A stretch of DNA of 64,000 nucleotides from Prorocentrum cordatum (Eukaryota; Sar; Dinophyceae; Prorocentrales; Prorocentraceae), in contig CAUYUJ010014604.1 in assembly GCA_963575745.1 (NCBI GenBank), positions 397,087 to 461,086 on the forward strand, in the 5' to 3' direction. A program made the position numbers and the translations under genes. This document shows, piece by piece, positions 27,581 to 38,400 of the stretch (position 1 is the first letter of the stretch; the number at the start of each line of letters is the position of its first letter). Below the pieces are notes generated by a model. That model saw nothing but the letters and a program-made list of their open reading frames with translations, made no database searches and was not told the DNA's origin.

Positions 27581-29598
27581 GAGACCTCACACCTTGCGTG
27601 GGATGTATGTCAGCCTGTGTCCACATGGAGGGTAGCTTAGACCATCTATTGGCCTGCTTGCCGCCGTTCTCGATCACATCTGCAATCAACTTGCGCCACT
27701 GCTTCACACGGTTATTGGCAAACTTTATCTCCAGAGTAGTAGGTTCCTTCGCCGCAGTCCAGCTCGCTTCTCGCAACCACTCATCATCCCAACTGAATTC
27801 GTTATCATACCTGTAACACCATATATCCCAAGGCTCGCCCATGTCTAGCCTCTTGCTCTTGAGGTTCTGCATGGTGTTGAACCTGTCTTGAATGAATTTG
27901 CAGTCTGTGGGCCAACTCCGCTTGCGTGCATGCATGAGATCAACCATGACCATTGAGGCGCGCCTCCACTGTCTGGACCTTGGATCTCCTGGCGGTGAGT
28001 GACCTGGCGCTTTGCGGACCACAGCCACCATCTTGTATTCGGGCTCCGTGAACTGTGCCCTACCGCTGCAAGCTCGTCCATGTCGATCCTCTAGTTGAAA
28101 GCGCCGAACAAGTTCTTGGTCAGCCAAAGCATGCCATTGCGAGAAGCACCAATGCAGGTCTTCTCGATCTTTCGCATATTCACATTCTCGCAGAACTTGC
28201 TGATATGATGGCGGCGGGTGTGCTGCACCTAGCGGGCATACCTTGGGTAACTTCTTTGGAACCTTGAGCTGTTGTACAAGCGCAGCACCTGGGCCCACAC
28301 GAAGAGAGAGTCGGACACCCCAATGTGTGGCTATCGAGAGCCCCTCAATCCTGGACACATCCCTAATGAGCCCTTTGAAATGCTGGCTAACCACAAAGTA
28401 GTCAAGCACACGTCCTTCTCCACATGCACATGTCCATTGTGTAGGGGCTGCTATCATCGCTGGCACCTGCGCAAGAATGTTAAGGTCGGAGAGCTCTTGA
28501 GGAGTCATATTCCAGTCTCCACCTATGATGAACGGCCTGCCAAGCCTCTGTAGCTGCTCCATCACCAGCATGATGGTCCGTTTGTTCTCATCTTCATAAT
28601 CACGCACCTTGTGCCCTGATATCAAATATATGGACGCAATAATGAAACCACCTGGCAGCATACCATCAGCCCATTGCATAGCCCATCTCCACTGCGGTGC
28701 GCAAGCTCCCCCAAGATCAGGCGGCACCGCCGACGCAATATCTTGTCTGACTCCAACCGCAACTCCAGAGCTGGCGGCATGTCCTTCACCTTTGTGAGCA
28801 GGCGGTATGTGGCAATTCCAACCTTGATGCAATAGACGTAGCTGTGCGTCTCCTGTATTTCCTTTGAGAATCTTGTGCTCCTGAAGCAGAATGCCATCAG
28901 TGTTGGGAAACATCTCCGTGATCTCTGTCGCTACAAGGGCCATCTTGACCGCTTCTTTCTGCGCCGCAGTGATATTCACCGTGACGAAACTCCAGTCCCT
29001 CTCATGTCGCAGTTGCGTCGACCTTGCTCCATCAGCATCAAGCTCCCCAGTGCCATCTGACCGCGCTCGTAGTCGTTGTGCAGTGGTGCCTCCCCTGCAC
29101 TCCCCAGCAGGAGCTGACCTCCCGTCGGGGGCCCCACTGGGCGATGCTCCTTCTGTCTGGGCCTCGACCACCTGCCCATCGCCAGCTAGACCAGGAAGTT
29201 CAGCTCCACCGCTATCGCGTACTCGTCGTCCCTGGGTGGTAGGGCCTCCTCTGCACTCCCCTGCGAGGGCTGACCTCCCGTCGGAGGACCCGCAGGGCGG
29301 ATCGCCTCGGAGCTGGGCCTCGACCACCTGCCCGTCGGCAGCCAGCTCAGAGGGTTCAGCCCTACCACCAATACTATAGACAACTCCAGTTCCCAAAGTC
29401 ACTACCATGGGTACATGCACCTGATCCGAATCGTGAGCCAACCGTCCGTGGCCCACTGCGTCACCTTTACGACCAAAACCATCGTGTACTCCCAGAAGAC
29501 CTTGCTCCAGGCCCTCCGAGATCCGCTTCACACTGCTCCGTATAAGCACAAGTACGTTATCTTGTCGCCCCCAGCCGTCTTGACCATGTCTCGCAGCC
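27420..29598 (-). CDS. LINE ORF2 N-part: apurinic/apyrimidinic-type endonuclease
   Basis: The open frame extends to 30776, but text above about 29600 is the shadow of ORF1. After a Gly/Ala-rich linker with a duplicated block (AGECRGG... at about 29270 and 29095), the endonuclease runs from about 29003 to 28300: VTVNITAA, TDGILLQEHKI (catalytic Glu), GGDWNMTP (Asp/Asn near 28515), VLDYFVVSQ, and ATHWGVRLS (catalytic His near 28325). These match the exonuclease-phosphatase-type nuclease that nicks the target DNA. The frame stops at 27420, while RT continues in another phase from about 27490, so one indel separates EN from RT. Confidence 0.88.
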
Positions 29599-30723
29599 TC
29601 ACAACTGACCGTCTTGCGCATGTTCTGCAGCTGGGGGCTGGGTTTTGCGCCGCTTTGCCACAGCGGCGATGTTGACTGCGACCATTGCCTCGAGCATGCG
29701 GCTTCTTGCTGCCTTGATTCTCCTACTCTCCTCATCAGAGTCGACCCCATCCAACTTGAGTCCAGCATGCTCGAAGACTTCTTCGTAGTCAGCTTCGTCA
29801 GGTACAGGGATGTCTGCAGCCATATCAACATCATCATCAACATGCACGGGCTGATGGGGAACATTCTCTTGATGCTGCTGCTGCTGCTGCTGCTCCCTCT
29901 CGACCAGCTGCTTCTCGAGCAGCTCAAGCGCTTGCTGCAGTGCTTTGAGAGGCCCAGCGAGTTCGTCAGGCATCTCAGGCTTGCCCAACCGCTTCTGAAG
30001 ACTGGCCACCTGTCCACAGAGGGCAATAGCTGGATGCGCGGCCTGGGCGTGTCCTCCATCAGCGGCTTCTCGCATGAAGGCTGCAGCTTGCGCATCTTTG
30101 ATCTTCTGCCTCCTGTTCTCGTGGTTGCGCACGATCTCTTGTTCAGCATCTCTGGCTTCCAATGCCGCTTCAAGCTCTGCCTCACGTTCTCGTAGTCGTT
30201 CTTTGGCCTTGTCCAACTTCTGAGTGACACTCTGCATGCGCTGCCCGAGCTGGAACGAAGACATGTTGTCATAGTCGGGCGCCTGGTGCACCTCGTCCTC
30301 CTTGGGTTCGGCCTGCTGCACAGCTTTGTCCCAGACGTCAACCAGCTGCTTGCAGTCGTCAGGCCAGCTCGAGCGGTCATCGCCATGCGCCTTGGCCATG
30401 CTAGCCAGCATGGTCCTCGCTGTGGCAGGATCCGTCTCGATGATCTTGGCGTCGCCTCCAGGGGCTGCAGTGGTGCGAGCCTGAGCGTCCGCCTCCGCTT
30501 TCTGCTCGCCACGCCCAAAGCGGGGCGGGCCAGCAGCCCAGCGATTCGGCCTCTCTGGCTTTGCTCCTCCATAGCCATATCCCGACCTCCATGGCCAACT
30601 CTGCTGCTGAGCCGAGCGCGGGGCGGCCTGGCCGCAGCGGTAGCAGTGCGTCCTGAACCCGTAGTTCTCAAACGCTCCGCCATGCTGCCGCGCACAGTTG
30701 TCGCAAGCCCACGCCTTGCCCAT
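29599..30723 (-). CDS. LINE ORF1: zinc finger and coiled-coil protein
   Basis: The frame is open from the SL, but the first ATG is at 30721-30723, giving 374 codons. The N-terminus has KAWACDNCARQHGG...THCYRCG, a C-x2-C ... C-x2-C finger beginning with Trp, similar to RanBP2-type fingers. A long Glu/Arg/Gln-rich coiled coil follows (KAKERLREREAELEAALEAR, about 30210-30150) and then a Gln-run. LINE ORF1 proteins bind the element RNA and form trimers or assemblies; zinc finger plus coiled coil suits that role. It ends at 29599 just where the endonuclease frame takes over, so it may be separate or fused by a frame change. Confidence 0.75.
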   Translation of the reverse strand: MGKAWACDNCARQHGGAFENYGFRTHCYRCGQAAPRSAQQQSWPWRSGYGYGGAKPERPNRWAAGPPRFGRGEQKAEADAQARTTAAPGGDAKIIETDPATARTMLASMAKAHGDDRSSWPDDCKQLVDVWDKAVQQAEPKEDEVHQAPDYDNMSSFQLGQRMQSVTQKLDKAKERLREREAELEAALEARDAEQEIVRNHENRRQKIKDAQAAAFMREAADGGHAQAAHPAIALCGQVASLQKRLGKPEMPDELAGPLKALQQALELLEKQLVEREQQQQQQHQENVPHQPVHVDDDVDMAADIPVPDEADYEEVFEHAGLKLDGVDSDEESRRIKAARSRMLEAMVAVNIAAVAKRRKTQPPAAEHAQDGQL

Positions 30724-30836
30724 CCGCCGCGGGCTCGCCCGCTGGCCTGAGGAGTTCGAGAGAGAAAGGCCCGCACGCGCGAGCCGTTCTGAAGTACGCG
30801 CGTGCAAGCACAGGGTCGCCACCTGTGCCAGAACGG

Positions 30837-30858
30837 CTTGAGCCAAAATGGCTACGGA
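30837..30858 (-). other. Full-length dinoflagellate spliced-leader sequence at the LINE 5' end
   Basis: On the minus strand the 22 bases read TCCGTAGCC...TTTTGGCTCAAG and match the published DinoSL consensus (DCCGUAGCC...GGCUCAAG, D = U here) at every position. In dinoflagellates the SL is added to mRNA by trans-splicing, so finding it in DNA at the exact 5' end of a retroelement means a trans-spliced transcript was copied back. Confidence 0.95.
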
Positions 30859-31775
30859 CGGAGGAGGAGGAGGAGGAGGAGGAGGAGGAGGAGGAGGAGG
30901 AGGAGGAGGAGGACGCCTTCGCAGCGGGCCGTCTTGGAATGATATTTGGAGTCTCCTGGGCTGTTTTGGGCAGCTCTTGGCTTCAAGAGGCGAGAACCCG
31001 AAAACCCTTCCAAAATCATAGAGACACTATTCATATCTCTCGCCTGGGCTGCAGGACCAGATTTTGCATCTTTGGGCCCTCCTGTGAAGCCTCTTGGCCC
31101 GGGCTGCACAGTGGTACGACATTTCATTAAATTCGTACCAATGCGCAGCCCCCGCGCCCTCTCGGGCTGTATTGGGGCCCCCTTCGGGCCGTATTGGAGC
31201 GTCTTGGAGGCCTTCAGCTCCGTCAGGCGCTGTAAAACATCGATTTTGCGCAGAAGTCGGTTTTTTTCCATACAAAAGCGACGTCTGCGCAAACCCCCGC
31301 CGCCCTGGATTTGCTGGTGGATTCTGGATTTCTTGACGCATGGTTTACAGGTTCTCCCCACCTTCTCCAATCAACCTCCTCCTCCCTCCGATCTCATTCG
31401 CCCTCCCCCCATCCGTTCTCTTTCCTTCCTCCCTCCATCCTCCCCCTCCTCAGGAGGATGAGTAAGAGGGTAGGAGCAAGAGGAGGAGGAGGAGGAGGAG
31501 GAGGAGGAGGAGGAGGAGGAGTTGGAGGGAGAGGAGCTCATGCACCGCCCTTTGACGACGACATCGTGTTTTCCACAGCCCGGCGAAAGGCTGCAGCTGC
31601 ATGACACCTCTACGGGCTGTCTCTCTCTCTCTCTCAATCTCTCTCTCTCTCTCTCTCTCTCTCCCTCCTCCTCCTGCCTTACCTGTCTACTTTTCCCCTC
31701 CGCCTCCTCCTCATCATCACCACCAACATCGTCATCACCACCATTATCGTCGTCATAATCGTCAGCATCATCCTT

Positions 31776-31842
<67 letters not shown>

Positions 31843-31920
31843 CAATCATCATCATCATCATCGTCATCATCATCATCACCACCACCATCATCATCACCAT
31901 CATCAACATAATATTCATCG

Positions 31921-31964
<44 letters not shown>

Positions 31965-32000
31965 TTCATTATAATGCTTACTCATGGCATTACATTGTAT
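30859..32000. repeat. Simple-repeat cluster: (GGA)n, (CT)n, (CAT)n
   Basis: (GGA)n runs at 30859-30911 and about 31480-31520, (CT)n at about 31620-31665 and (CAT)n at about 31712-31970. The sequence between (30915-31450) holds GC-rich 10-bp-type repeats and the dispersed repeat above. No gene was recognised; the long minus-strand open frame here is repeat-derived. Confidence 0.85.
31095..31200 (+). repeat. Dispersed repeat, right copy of a pair flanking the LINE
   Basis: This is the partner of 24245-24330, roughly 75-80% alike over about 60 bp by eye. The copies are too diverged to be the LINE's own target duplication; they look like a dispersed family. Confidence 0.6.
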
Positions 32001-32032
32001 TGCGTAACATAATTCGAATTCGTTGTGTTTAT

Positions 32033-32049
32033 CAGTAGCCATTTCGGCT
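32033..32049 (+). other. Degenerate DinoSL relic
   Basis: CAGTAGCCATTTCGGCT matches the first 17 bases of the SL (CCGTAGCCATTTTGGCT) at 15 positions. It lies 42 bases upstream of an ATG that opens a frame ending in a GT donor. SL relics mark genes re-inserted from trans-spliced mRNA. Confidence 0.65.
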
Positions 32050-32090
32050 GTGCTACTTCTTGTGTGCGCGTTCGCCACGTCTTTGTCGGC

Positions 32091-32252
32091 ATGGCTCTGC
32101 GCTTCCCAAGTCCTGGGTGCACAGTCCCGCTGTTGCAGTTCTCGGCCGCCCGTAAGGCTATTGTGGACAACCCTGGGAAAAAAAAGGCCATGATTTTGAA
32201 AGCGGCCAAGGATGTGTGGACGCATGTGGACATGGATGTGTTCTCCGCTGTG
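32091..32252 (+). CDS. First exon of an SL-tagged gene, unknown function (partial)
   Basis: The exon has 54 codons from ATG 32091 to a GT donor (GTG|GTAAGC) at 32253, in phase 0. The product is basic and helical near its end (KKKAMILKAAKDVWTHVDMD). An SL relic lies just upstream. Downstream sequence is (AT)n and 10-bp repeats, and no continuing exon was recognised, so the gene is either cut off by repeats or has a very long intron. Confidence 0.45.
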
Positions 32253-32414
32253 GTAAGCGGCGGCGGGGTAAGCTGCAACAAAAATACAGCCCTCACTATT
32301 TCCCCCCGAGCATGTCCCCCCGTACCCCCCTCGTTTATCTGAATTTGGGGTACTTGTTCGAATACGTGTCCATGCGCGGGCGTGTGTATATGTGTGTACA
32401 AGTATATACATTGG

Positions 32415-32417
<3 letters not shown>

Positions 32418-32504
<87 letters not shown>

Positions 32505-32516
32505 TATGCATATATA
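32418..32516. repeat. Double (AT)n array
   Basis: Two pure TA runs of about 40 bp are joined by CAGTG. The array can self-pair as a cruciform. Confidence 0.95.
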
Positions 32517-32539
32517 CAACGTCCATAAGTACCGGGGCG

Positions 32540-33110
32540 AGAGGTTCCCAGGAGCCCCCAGGAGGTCCCACGAAACCACAGGAGGTTCCAGGACGCCGCA
32601 GAAGGGCTCCAGGGAGCTCCAAGAGGGCTTCAGGAAACCCTGGGAGGCCCCAAGAGTTTCCACAAAACCACAAGAGTTCCGAGGAGGCCACAGAGTGGCC
32701 TCAGGAAGCCCCAGGGGGCCCCGGGAGGTCACAGGAGGAACCAAGAGGCCCCAAAAAGACCTCAGGAGACCCCAGGAGGCTCCAGGAGGCGCCAGGAAGC
32801 CCCGAGAGGCCCCAGGAGGCGCCAAGAGGCATCAGGAGGCCCCAGGAGGCGCCAGGAGACCTCAGGAGGCCCCGCGAGTCCCAGGGGGCCTTAGGAAATC
32901 CCAGGAGGCCCCAGAGGGCTCCAGGAGGCCCCAGGAGGCACCAGGAGGCCCCGGGAGGTGCCAAGAGGCATCAAGAGGCCCCAGGAGGCGCCAGGAGACC
33001 TCAGGAGGCCCCACGAGTCCCAGGAGGCCTCAGGAAATCCCAGGAGGCCCCAGGATGCTCCAGGAGGCCCCGGGAGGCTCCAGGAGAGGCTCCAGGACGC
33101 CTCAGGTGGC
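32540..33110. repeat. 10-bp-phased minisatellite with a 140-bp higher-order repeat
   Basis: The unit is close to CCAGGAGGCC, repeated about 55 times at almost strict 10-bp spacing. A longer block (GCCAAGAGGCATCA...GAGTCCCAG) starts near 32822 and again near 32961, about 140 bp apart, showing a 14-unit higher-order repeat. Open frames inside it encode a Gln-Glu-Ala-Pro type repeat and are not taken as genes. Confidence 0.9.
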
Positions 33111-34611
33111 TGTGTTTGGTATGTGGTTCTGGTCGCTGGCACGGGAGGGGGGCCGTCTTTGATGCGGGCCTCTAGCGGGTGTGCAGTGTTATTTGAATGT
33201 AGGAGTCTTTGGTGGATGCTTACTCACGCAGTGCGAACGCGTTCCGAAGGAATTCTTATTTTCCAGGCCCTGGCCCTAGGCCTGACGTGAGGGAGTTGGA
33301 GGGGGAGAGATATGGAGAGGGGGAGCAAGCGTCCAGTTCCTCGTTCTGCTCTTCACTCGTCTGGCCGACCTGGCCTGTCCCGCAACGAGTCCAGCACTTC
33401 TTCGTTCGACGCGCTCGTTGCCTGTGATCGTGGCGTCTCAGCCTGTTGTCCGCGCGCCCCGCCGCACGTGCTGGGATCGCCGCCTCGCTCGCTCGCCCCC
33501 AGCTTGCTTCCCATGCTTCGCTTGGCCGATCTAGTCGGTCACGCCGACGGCCGAGGCGCCCGCTTAGGGGCGCGCGCTGGGCGGGGGTGGCAGACGCGCG
33601 CCCCGCCCAGCGACAGTGGCCGAGGTGGGCCTGCGCGGCCGCTCCCGGTCGCGGTCGGCCCGCCCGCCGACCGTGCGACATCCGGCGACATCTGGCTCCC
33701 TTCGCGCGCGGCCGCCCGTGCGTTCAGCGGCTGCGAGGGCCGCCGCGGACGCAACAACACACGGGACGCCAGTTTTCATGGCTGGTGGTGTCTGGTAGTT
33801 CTGCTGGGAACATGTGCCGCCGGAGCATGCCCGCATCCACCTCTCTCGAGTCGCGCGCCAGGGACTTCGGTCAGGGGTGGATATCTATGGTGTCCCACTT
33901 CTGCCATTTAGGCTGTGCCGCAGTCGGTTGTGTTCGGTCGGTTCGTTTCGGTCGATTGTTGTGCTGTTGCTGCTTCGCTGCGCCCTTCTAGGCTGCTTGC
34001 GGCGTGTCGGCTCCAGTCGGTTCTGGTTTCCGTTGCCAGTCCAGCCAGTTTTCGGTTATGCTGTCGCCGTGAAAGGCTACCGTGGGGGTGAGGGGGGCCC
34101 CGACATCCTCGCTGCCCCCCAAGTTCCAGGGTCTCGGTGCCAGCGGAGCCGCAACGACGAAACGCCGAGCGATTTGTTTTGCTAGCATGGTCTGTGCGCA
34201 AGGTCGTCGTCCACCATTCATTCGGGGCCCCCCCGGCCGTGCGCTGACCACGCCGTCTGGTGAGTCAGTAGGGATTCGGGGTGACCGCGCGGTTTTGGGA
34301 CGCGTGTCGTTCTCCGAGGATTTCTCGAACGGTTGGGGCCTCCAGGGTCCCAACGCGGTGCGGTGACGGACCGTGCGGTGAGGTCGCCGCGCGGTATGTC
34401 ATCGCATCGTCTTGGGACGCCCTCTTCATGAGCCTGCTTTGTGAGCCGCTCAGCTTCTGGAGCCTGGCCCTTGGCGGGCAGGGCTCCCGAGGCTGTGCGT
34501 GCGGATGTGTGCTGGCGGTGCAGAGTGCAGGTGCTGGCCTCTATAGACCCGTGCGCGCGGTGCCCCCTGGCCACCCGCGGGGGCGCGAGGATGGCCGCGC
34601 CTCGCACCTCG
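33111..34611. other. GC-rich stretch without a recognised gene
   Basis: Frames here are short, Arg/Ala/Pro-rich and unlike any family known to me. No SL relic or good exon-intron structure was seen. Unrecognised exons are possible. Confidence 0.5.
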
Positions 34612-34695
34612 CGGCCCTGCCCTCAGGGTAAACGGTGCTTATTTTTAAACACTACGATTAAGCGCCCGGCTTTGGTGCTTAAATTCAAGTTCACA
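34612..34695 (+). repeat. Left inverted terminal sequence
   Basis: This is the partner of 49310-49393 in opposite orientation. Beyond the 30-base match it contains CACTACGA and GGCTTTGGTGCTTA, both also present at the right end. Confidence 0.7.
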
Positions 34696-35126
34696 TATAT
34701 GTAAATCAAAAATCAAATACATACAGAACAACATATATAGACATACGGTTTTACGACTCATATAAGCATGCAGCACTGCCTGGTTCGTGTGTTTCTGACG
34801 AAAACCAACACACAAAACCATGAGCTGTGATAAGATAAGAGGTACGGTGCATAATTTCGATGCGCCTTGGACCTGCGAGAAACGGGTCGAGCGGTAATGG
34901 CAGTGCGCTTGTTGATTTGCTAATCATGCAAGTCGGTGGATAGTGTGCATGCCCGTTCACATTTTCTTGGTGAGCCCGTGGGCGGACACCTCGGTCTGCA
35001 CCGGTCTGGAAACATGCGGAGGGTTAGAGCACGCGTCGGTGCGCGTTCACATACACAAGCGCGCTGTGCGTGCTCCACACACGTGTGTGCACATATGTGT
35101 GTGTATATATATAACATGCAAATGCT

Positions 35127-35360
35127 ACATACATTTTGGCGAGAAGCTGCCCTCCATCCGTGCAGGAGTAACACAAGTTTCAACTACTGTTGGCACATAA
35201 TAAAGATCTCCCCAACACACGTGTCAGTTTGAAAAGGGGCCACCCTCCATCCGCAGGGGTCGCACAACGTTGAACCCCTGGTAAAAGAAAACACATGTTC
35301 TAAACGTCGGACATCAACTTGAAAAATAACCGCCCTCCATCTGCGTGTAACTGTAACTGT
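35127..35360 (+). repeat. Degenerate tandem repeat with a CCCTCCATCCG core
   Basis: The text GAAGCTGCCCTCCATCCGTG, GGCCACCCTCCATCCGCAGG and AACCGCCCTCCATCTGCGTG recurs at about 90-bp steps, each preceded by a TTGAAAA-type segment. The same family occurs at about 62600-63120. Confidence 0.7.
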
Positions 35361-35414
35361 TGCAAGCGGGAACTACGACCTGGCCTCCTCTCCTCCAACC
35401 TCCTCCGGCCTCCT

Positions 35415-35431
35415 CCATAGCCGTTTTGGCT
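35415..35431 (+). other. Degenerate DinoSL relic directly before a start codon
   Basis: CCATAGCCGTTTTGGCT matches the SL 5' 17-mer at 15 positions. The ATG at 35434 follows after two bases. Confidence 0.7.
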
Positions 35432-35433
35432 GG

Positions 35434-38400
35434 ATGGCCGCGGTAGCCAAGAAGCCGTCCAATGCGGACATTGAGCCGTCAACACCGTCGGCGGTGAGAA
35501 CCAAAGGGTCGTCAGATTTCGCTGCGATCCGACGTGTGCTGCAGAAGTACCTCACGTCCGTGAACTCTCTGAAGTATGGTGAGAAGATGGGCAAGAGCAC
35601 GGTGCACCAGGAGAGGATTCAGGAACGCGCGAAGCTGATCGTGGACCTCTACACTACGTGCGGTCGGCGCCTCAACCAGTCAGCGGTCAAGGCAGCGCTC
35701 CCCCAGGTCGCGAGGGCCAGCGGATTCAAGCTGAACGCGGCGAAGATGAAGAAGTGGACGGGGGCGCTGGACAGGCGGCTCAGGACACTGATGTCCCCCG
35801 CCAGGGAGCGAGCCAGACGTGAGTCAGATTGGTTCGCGGAGGCGATCGGCGATGGGGAGATCGCGGAGAGAATGACGAAGGCCGCCAAGCAGTTCGCAGC
35901 CGATAGTAAAGGAGACTCCGAGAAGGCGGACACCCAGCAGCTCGGCGACGACAAGGGCGACGACGGCTCCGACTTTAATGATGAGAACGAGGAGTCAGAG
36001 GAGGAGGGCGAGGACAACGAGCCAGACGCGGAGGAGGACGACCACTCCGAGGCGGCGCAGGACTTCAGTGCATCAAAAAACCGATCCAAAAACCTCGCGG
36101 AGGGGAAGTGAGAGTACGAGGGATGATGATGATGCTGATGATTATGATGATGATGAGTAGGATGGTGGTGATGATGATGACGAGGATGATGATGATATGC
36201 TGACGAGGATGATGATGATGCTGATGATGAGGATGCGAATGATGATACTAAGAGTTTTAATTATATAAAAATGATAATAGTAAAGGGAGTGCGAAAACAT
36301 TAATGATGATGATGATGGTGATGATTATGATGACGATGATGATGCTGATGATGAAGATGATGATGAAAATGATGAGGATGATGATGAGGAGGATGAGGAG
36401 GAGGAGGAGGAAGAGGAGGATGAGGAGGAGGAGGAATAGGAGGAGGAGGAGGAGGAGGATAAGGGAGGACGAGGAGAGGTGGAAGATGAGGGAGGGACAC
36501 GATGACGAGGAGGCGGACGATAAGGAGGCGGAGGAAGAGCACCCCGCGATCGCCCCCAGGAGAGCATCGTGAAGAAGCCTGCTGCCGCGGAGATCAATAA
36601 GTACGAGTACGGTTTCGACAGGGTCGCCAACAACGCCTACAGGACGACCGACGGCAAAGTGCTGGACTACGGCACGATGACCGTGCCAGAAGGTCACGCG
36701 GCGAGTATCTGGCGGGTACCTGGCGGGTACCTGGCGGGTACCTGGCGGGTTACCTGGCCGGTGCGCCTCCAAAATATGATCCTCCCCCCACCTCCTCCTC
36801 CTCTTCCTCCTCCTCCTCCTCCTCCTTCTCATCCATTTCCTCCTCATCCATCTCCTACTCATCCTTCTTCTCCTTCTCCCCCTGCTCATTATCCTCATCT
36901 GCATCTCATCCCTCCCCCACTCCTCCTCGTCTTCCCTCGTCGTCCGCATAGCTGATGCGGATGCTGTTCATGCTCGTTCTCCGTATCCTCGAGCTCCTCT
37001 CTCCTCCTCCTTTCTCCTTCTCCTCCTCCTCCTCCTCCTCCTCCCTCTCCTCCTTCTCCTCCTCTTCCTCCTCCTCCTCCTCCTCTTCCTCCTCCCCCCC
37101 CTATGTGCCCGCCCAGCTCTTCTGCCTCCGAAGGCGCGGCTGACGGCGACCCGATCCAAATGGAAGGACGGCGACGCACGCGCGCTGAGCATCGCGCTGG
37201 CAGAGTGGAGAGCAGCTGGCAGTGACCGCATCGAGGTGTCGAAGCACGGTGGCATGTACACGAATGAGGACACCGAGATCGCGGTGAAGTACAGGGGGGA
37301 CAGGCCGACTGGGTACGAGAGGATCAACAGGCTCGTGACCATGCGAGATGAATCTGGCCAAGTGTTCCAGGTGAACATTTTATGGTTCGACGGGAGCTCG
37401 CAAGAAGAGCAGGGGCAGGCAGCGATCGCCTGGACCCACGCGGCGGCAGTGAGACTCTCCGACAAGGTGATCACCCGCGACGAGGCCAGGAAGGAGAAGG
37501 AGGCGTGCAAGGTGCAGGTCGAGACCGAGGACCGCGTGGTGAAAAGGCCGGCCACAGCGAAGAGGCCAGCAGCAGCAGCAGCACCAGATACTCCGACGGG
37601 TTCGATTGCAGCACCGACGCCATCGAAATCAGCGCCGACGGCAGCACCAACCGGTTCAATGCAGCCGTCCTCGCCGCCACCTACAACGCCGCCGAGGAGG
37701 CAGAGTCCAGCGGCGGTGCGTGGCTCGATCGAGCCGCCGCCGATGCGGCCGCGCTTGCGCTCGAGCCGCAACGTGTCACATAGACATCGGTTCTGGCGGT
37801 GGAAACCTAGATTCCACCTCCTCCTCCTCCTCCTCATCATCATCATCGTCATCATCATCATCATGTTCCTCGCTCCCAGGGATTATCTTATACCTGGGTC
37901 CTCGGGAAAAGGGTCCGCATCGGGCTCCTCCACTCGCAGAGCTGCCTGGGGTGCGGCTCGTCATCCCCCTCCTCGTCCGCCTCCCGTTCATCCTCCCCCC
38001 CCTGCTCCTCCCCCCCCCCCCCCCCCCCTTCGGTTATCTTCCATCTCGGACCTCGGGGAAACGGCCCTGCGTGAGGGGTGCGCGCCTATCGGACTCCCCC
38101 CGTCTCAACGCTGCTTCGGGCGCAGCTCGTTCACCGAGGATAGTCCTTTCATGTTTCTCATCCTCCGTCTCCTCCTCCTCCTACTCCTCCTCCTCCGCTC
38201 GTGGTGTTCGACTTAGGTGCGACGGCTTCGATGGGGCCCGGCGCGAGCATAGTCGCCGCGATCGGTCCCGGCTCGATCCATCGTCGCCACGGCTGCACTC
38301 GGGATCGAGGGTAAAGACAAGTTATGTGAATGATGGGGGAGGGAAGTGGGTAGGATGAGTATGAAACGGTGGTGGGCTACGGAGGATATTTATCAAGCAG

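Larger units (their letters stand above)
24240..30858 (-). mobile_element. LINE (non-LTR retrotransposon) with APE, RT and RNase H, 5'-capped by DinoSL
   Basis: Reading leftward, the element has a spliced-leader sequence, ORF1 (zinc finger, coiled coil), endonuclease, reverse transcriptase, RNase H and a Cys-rich end. The 5' end is fixed by the SL at 30858. The 3' end is not fixed: the last stop is at 24497-24499 and no clear poly-A tail or target duplication was seen before the tandem repeat at 24235. Only two frame breaks (near 29600 and 27490) separate the three frames, so the copy is fairly young. APE plus RNase H suggests the broad LINE groups that carry both; the clade cannot be set by eye. 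Confidence 0.88.

Noticed and set aside
31371-32825. A 484-codon minus-strand open frame
   Set aside because: It crosses 10-bp repeats, (AT)n, (CAT)n and (GGA)n tracts, and its product is repeat-derived.
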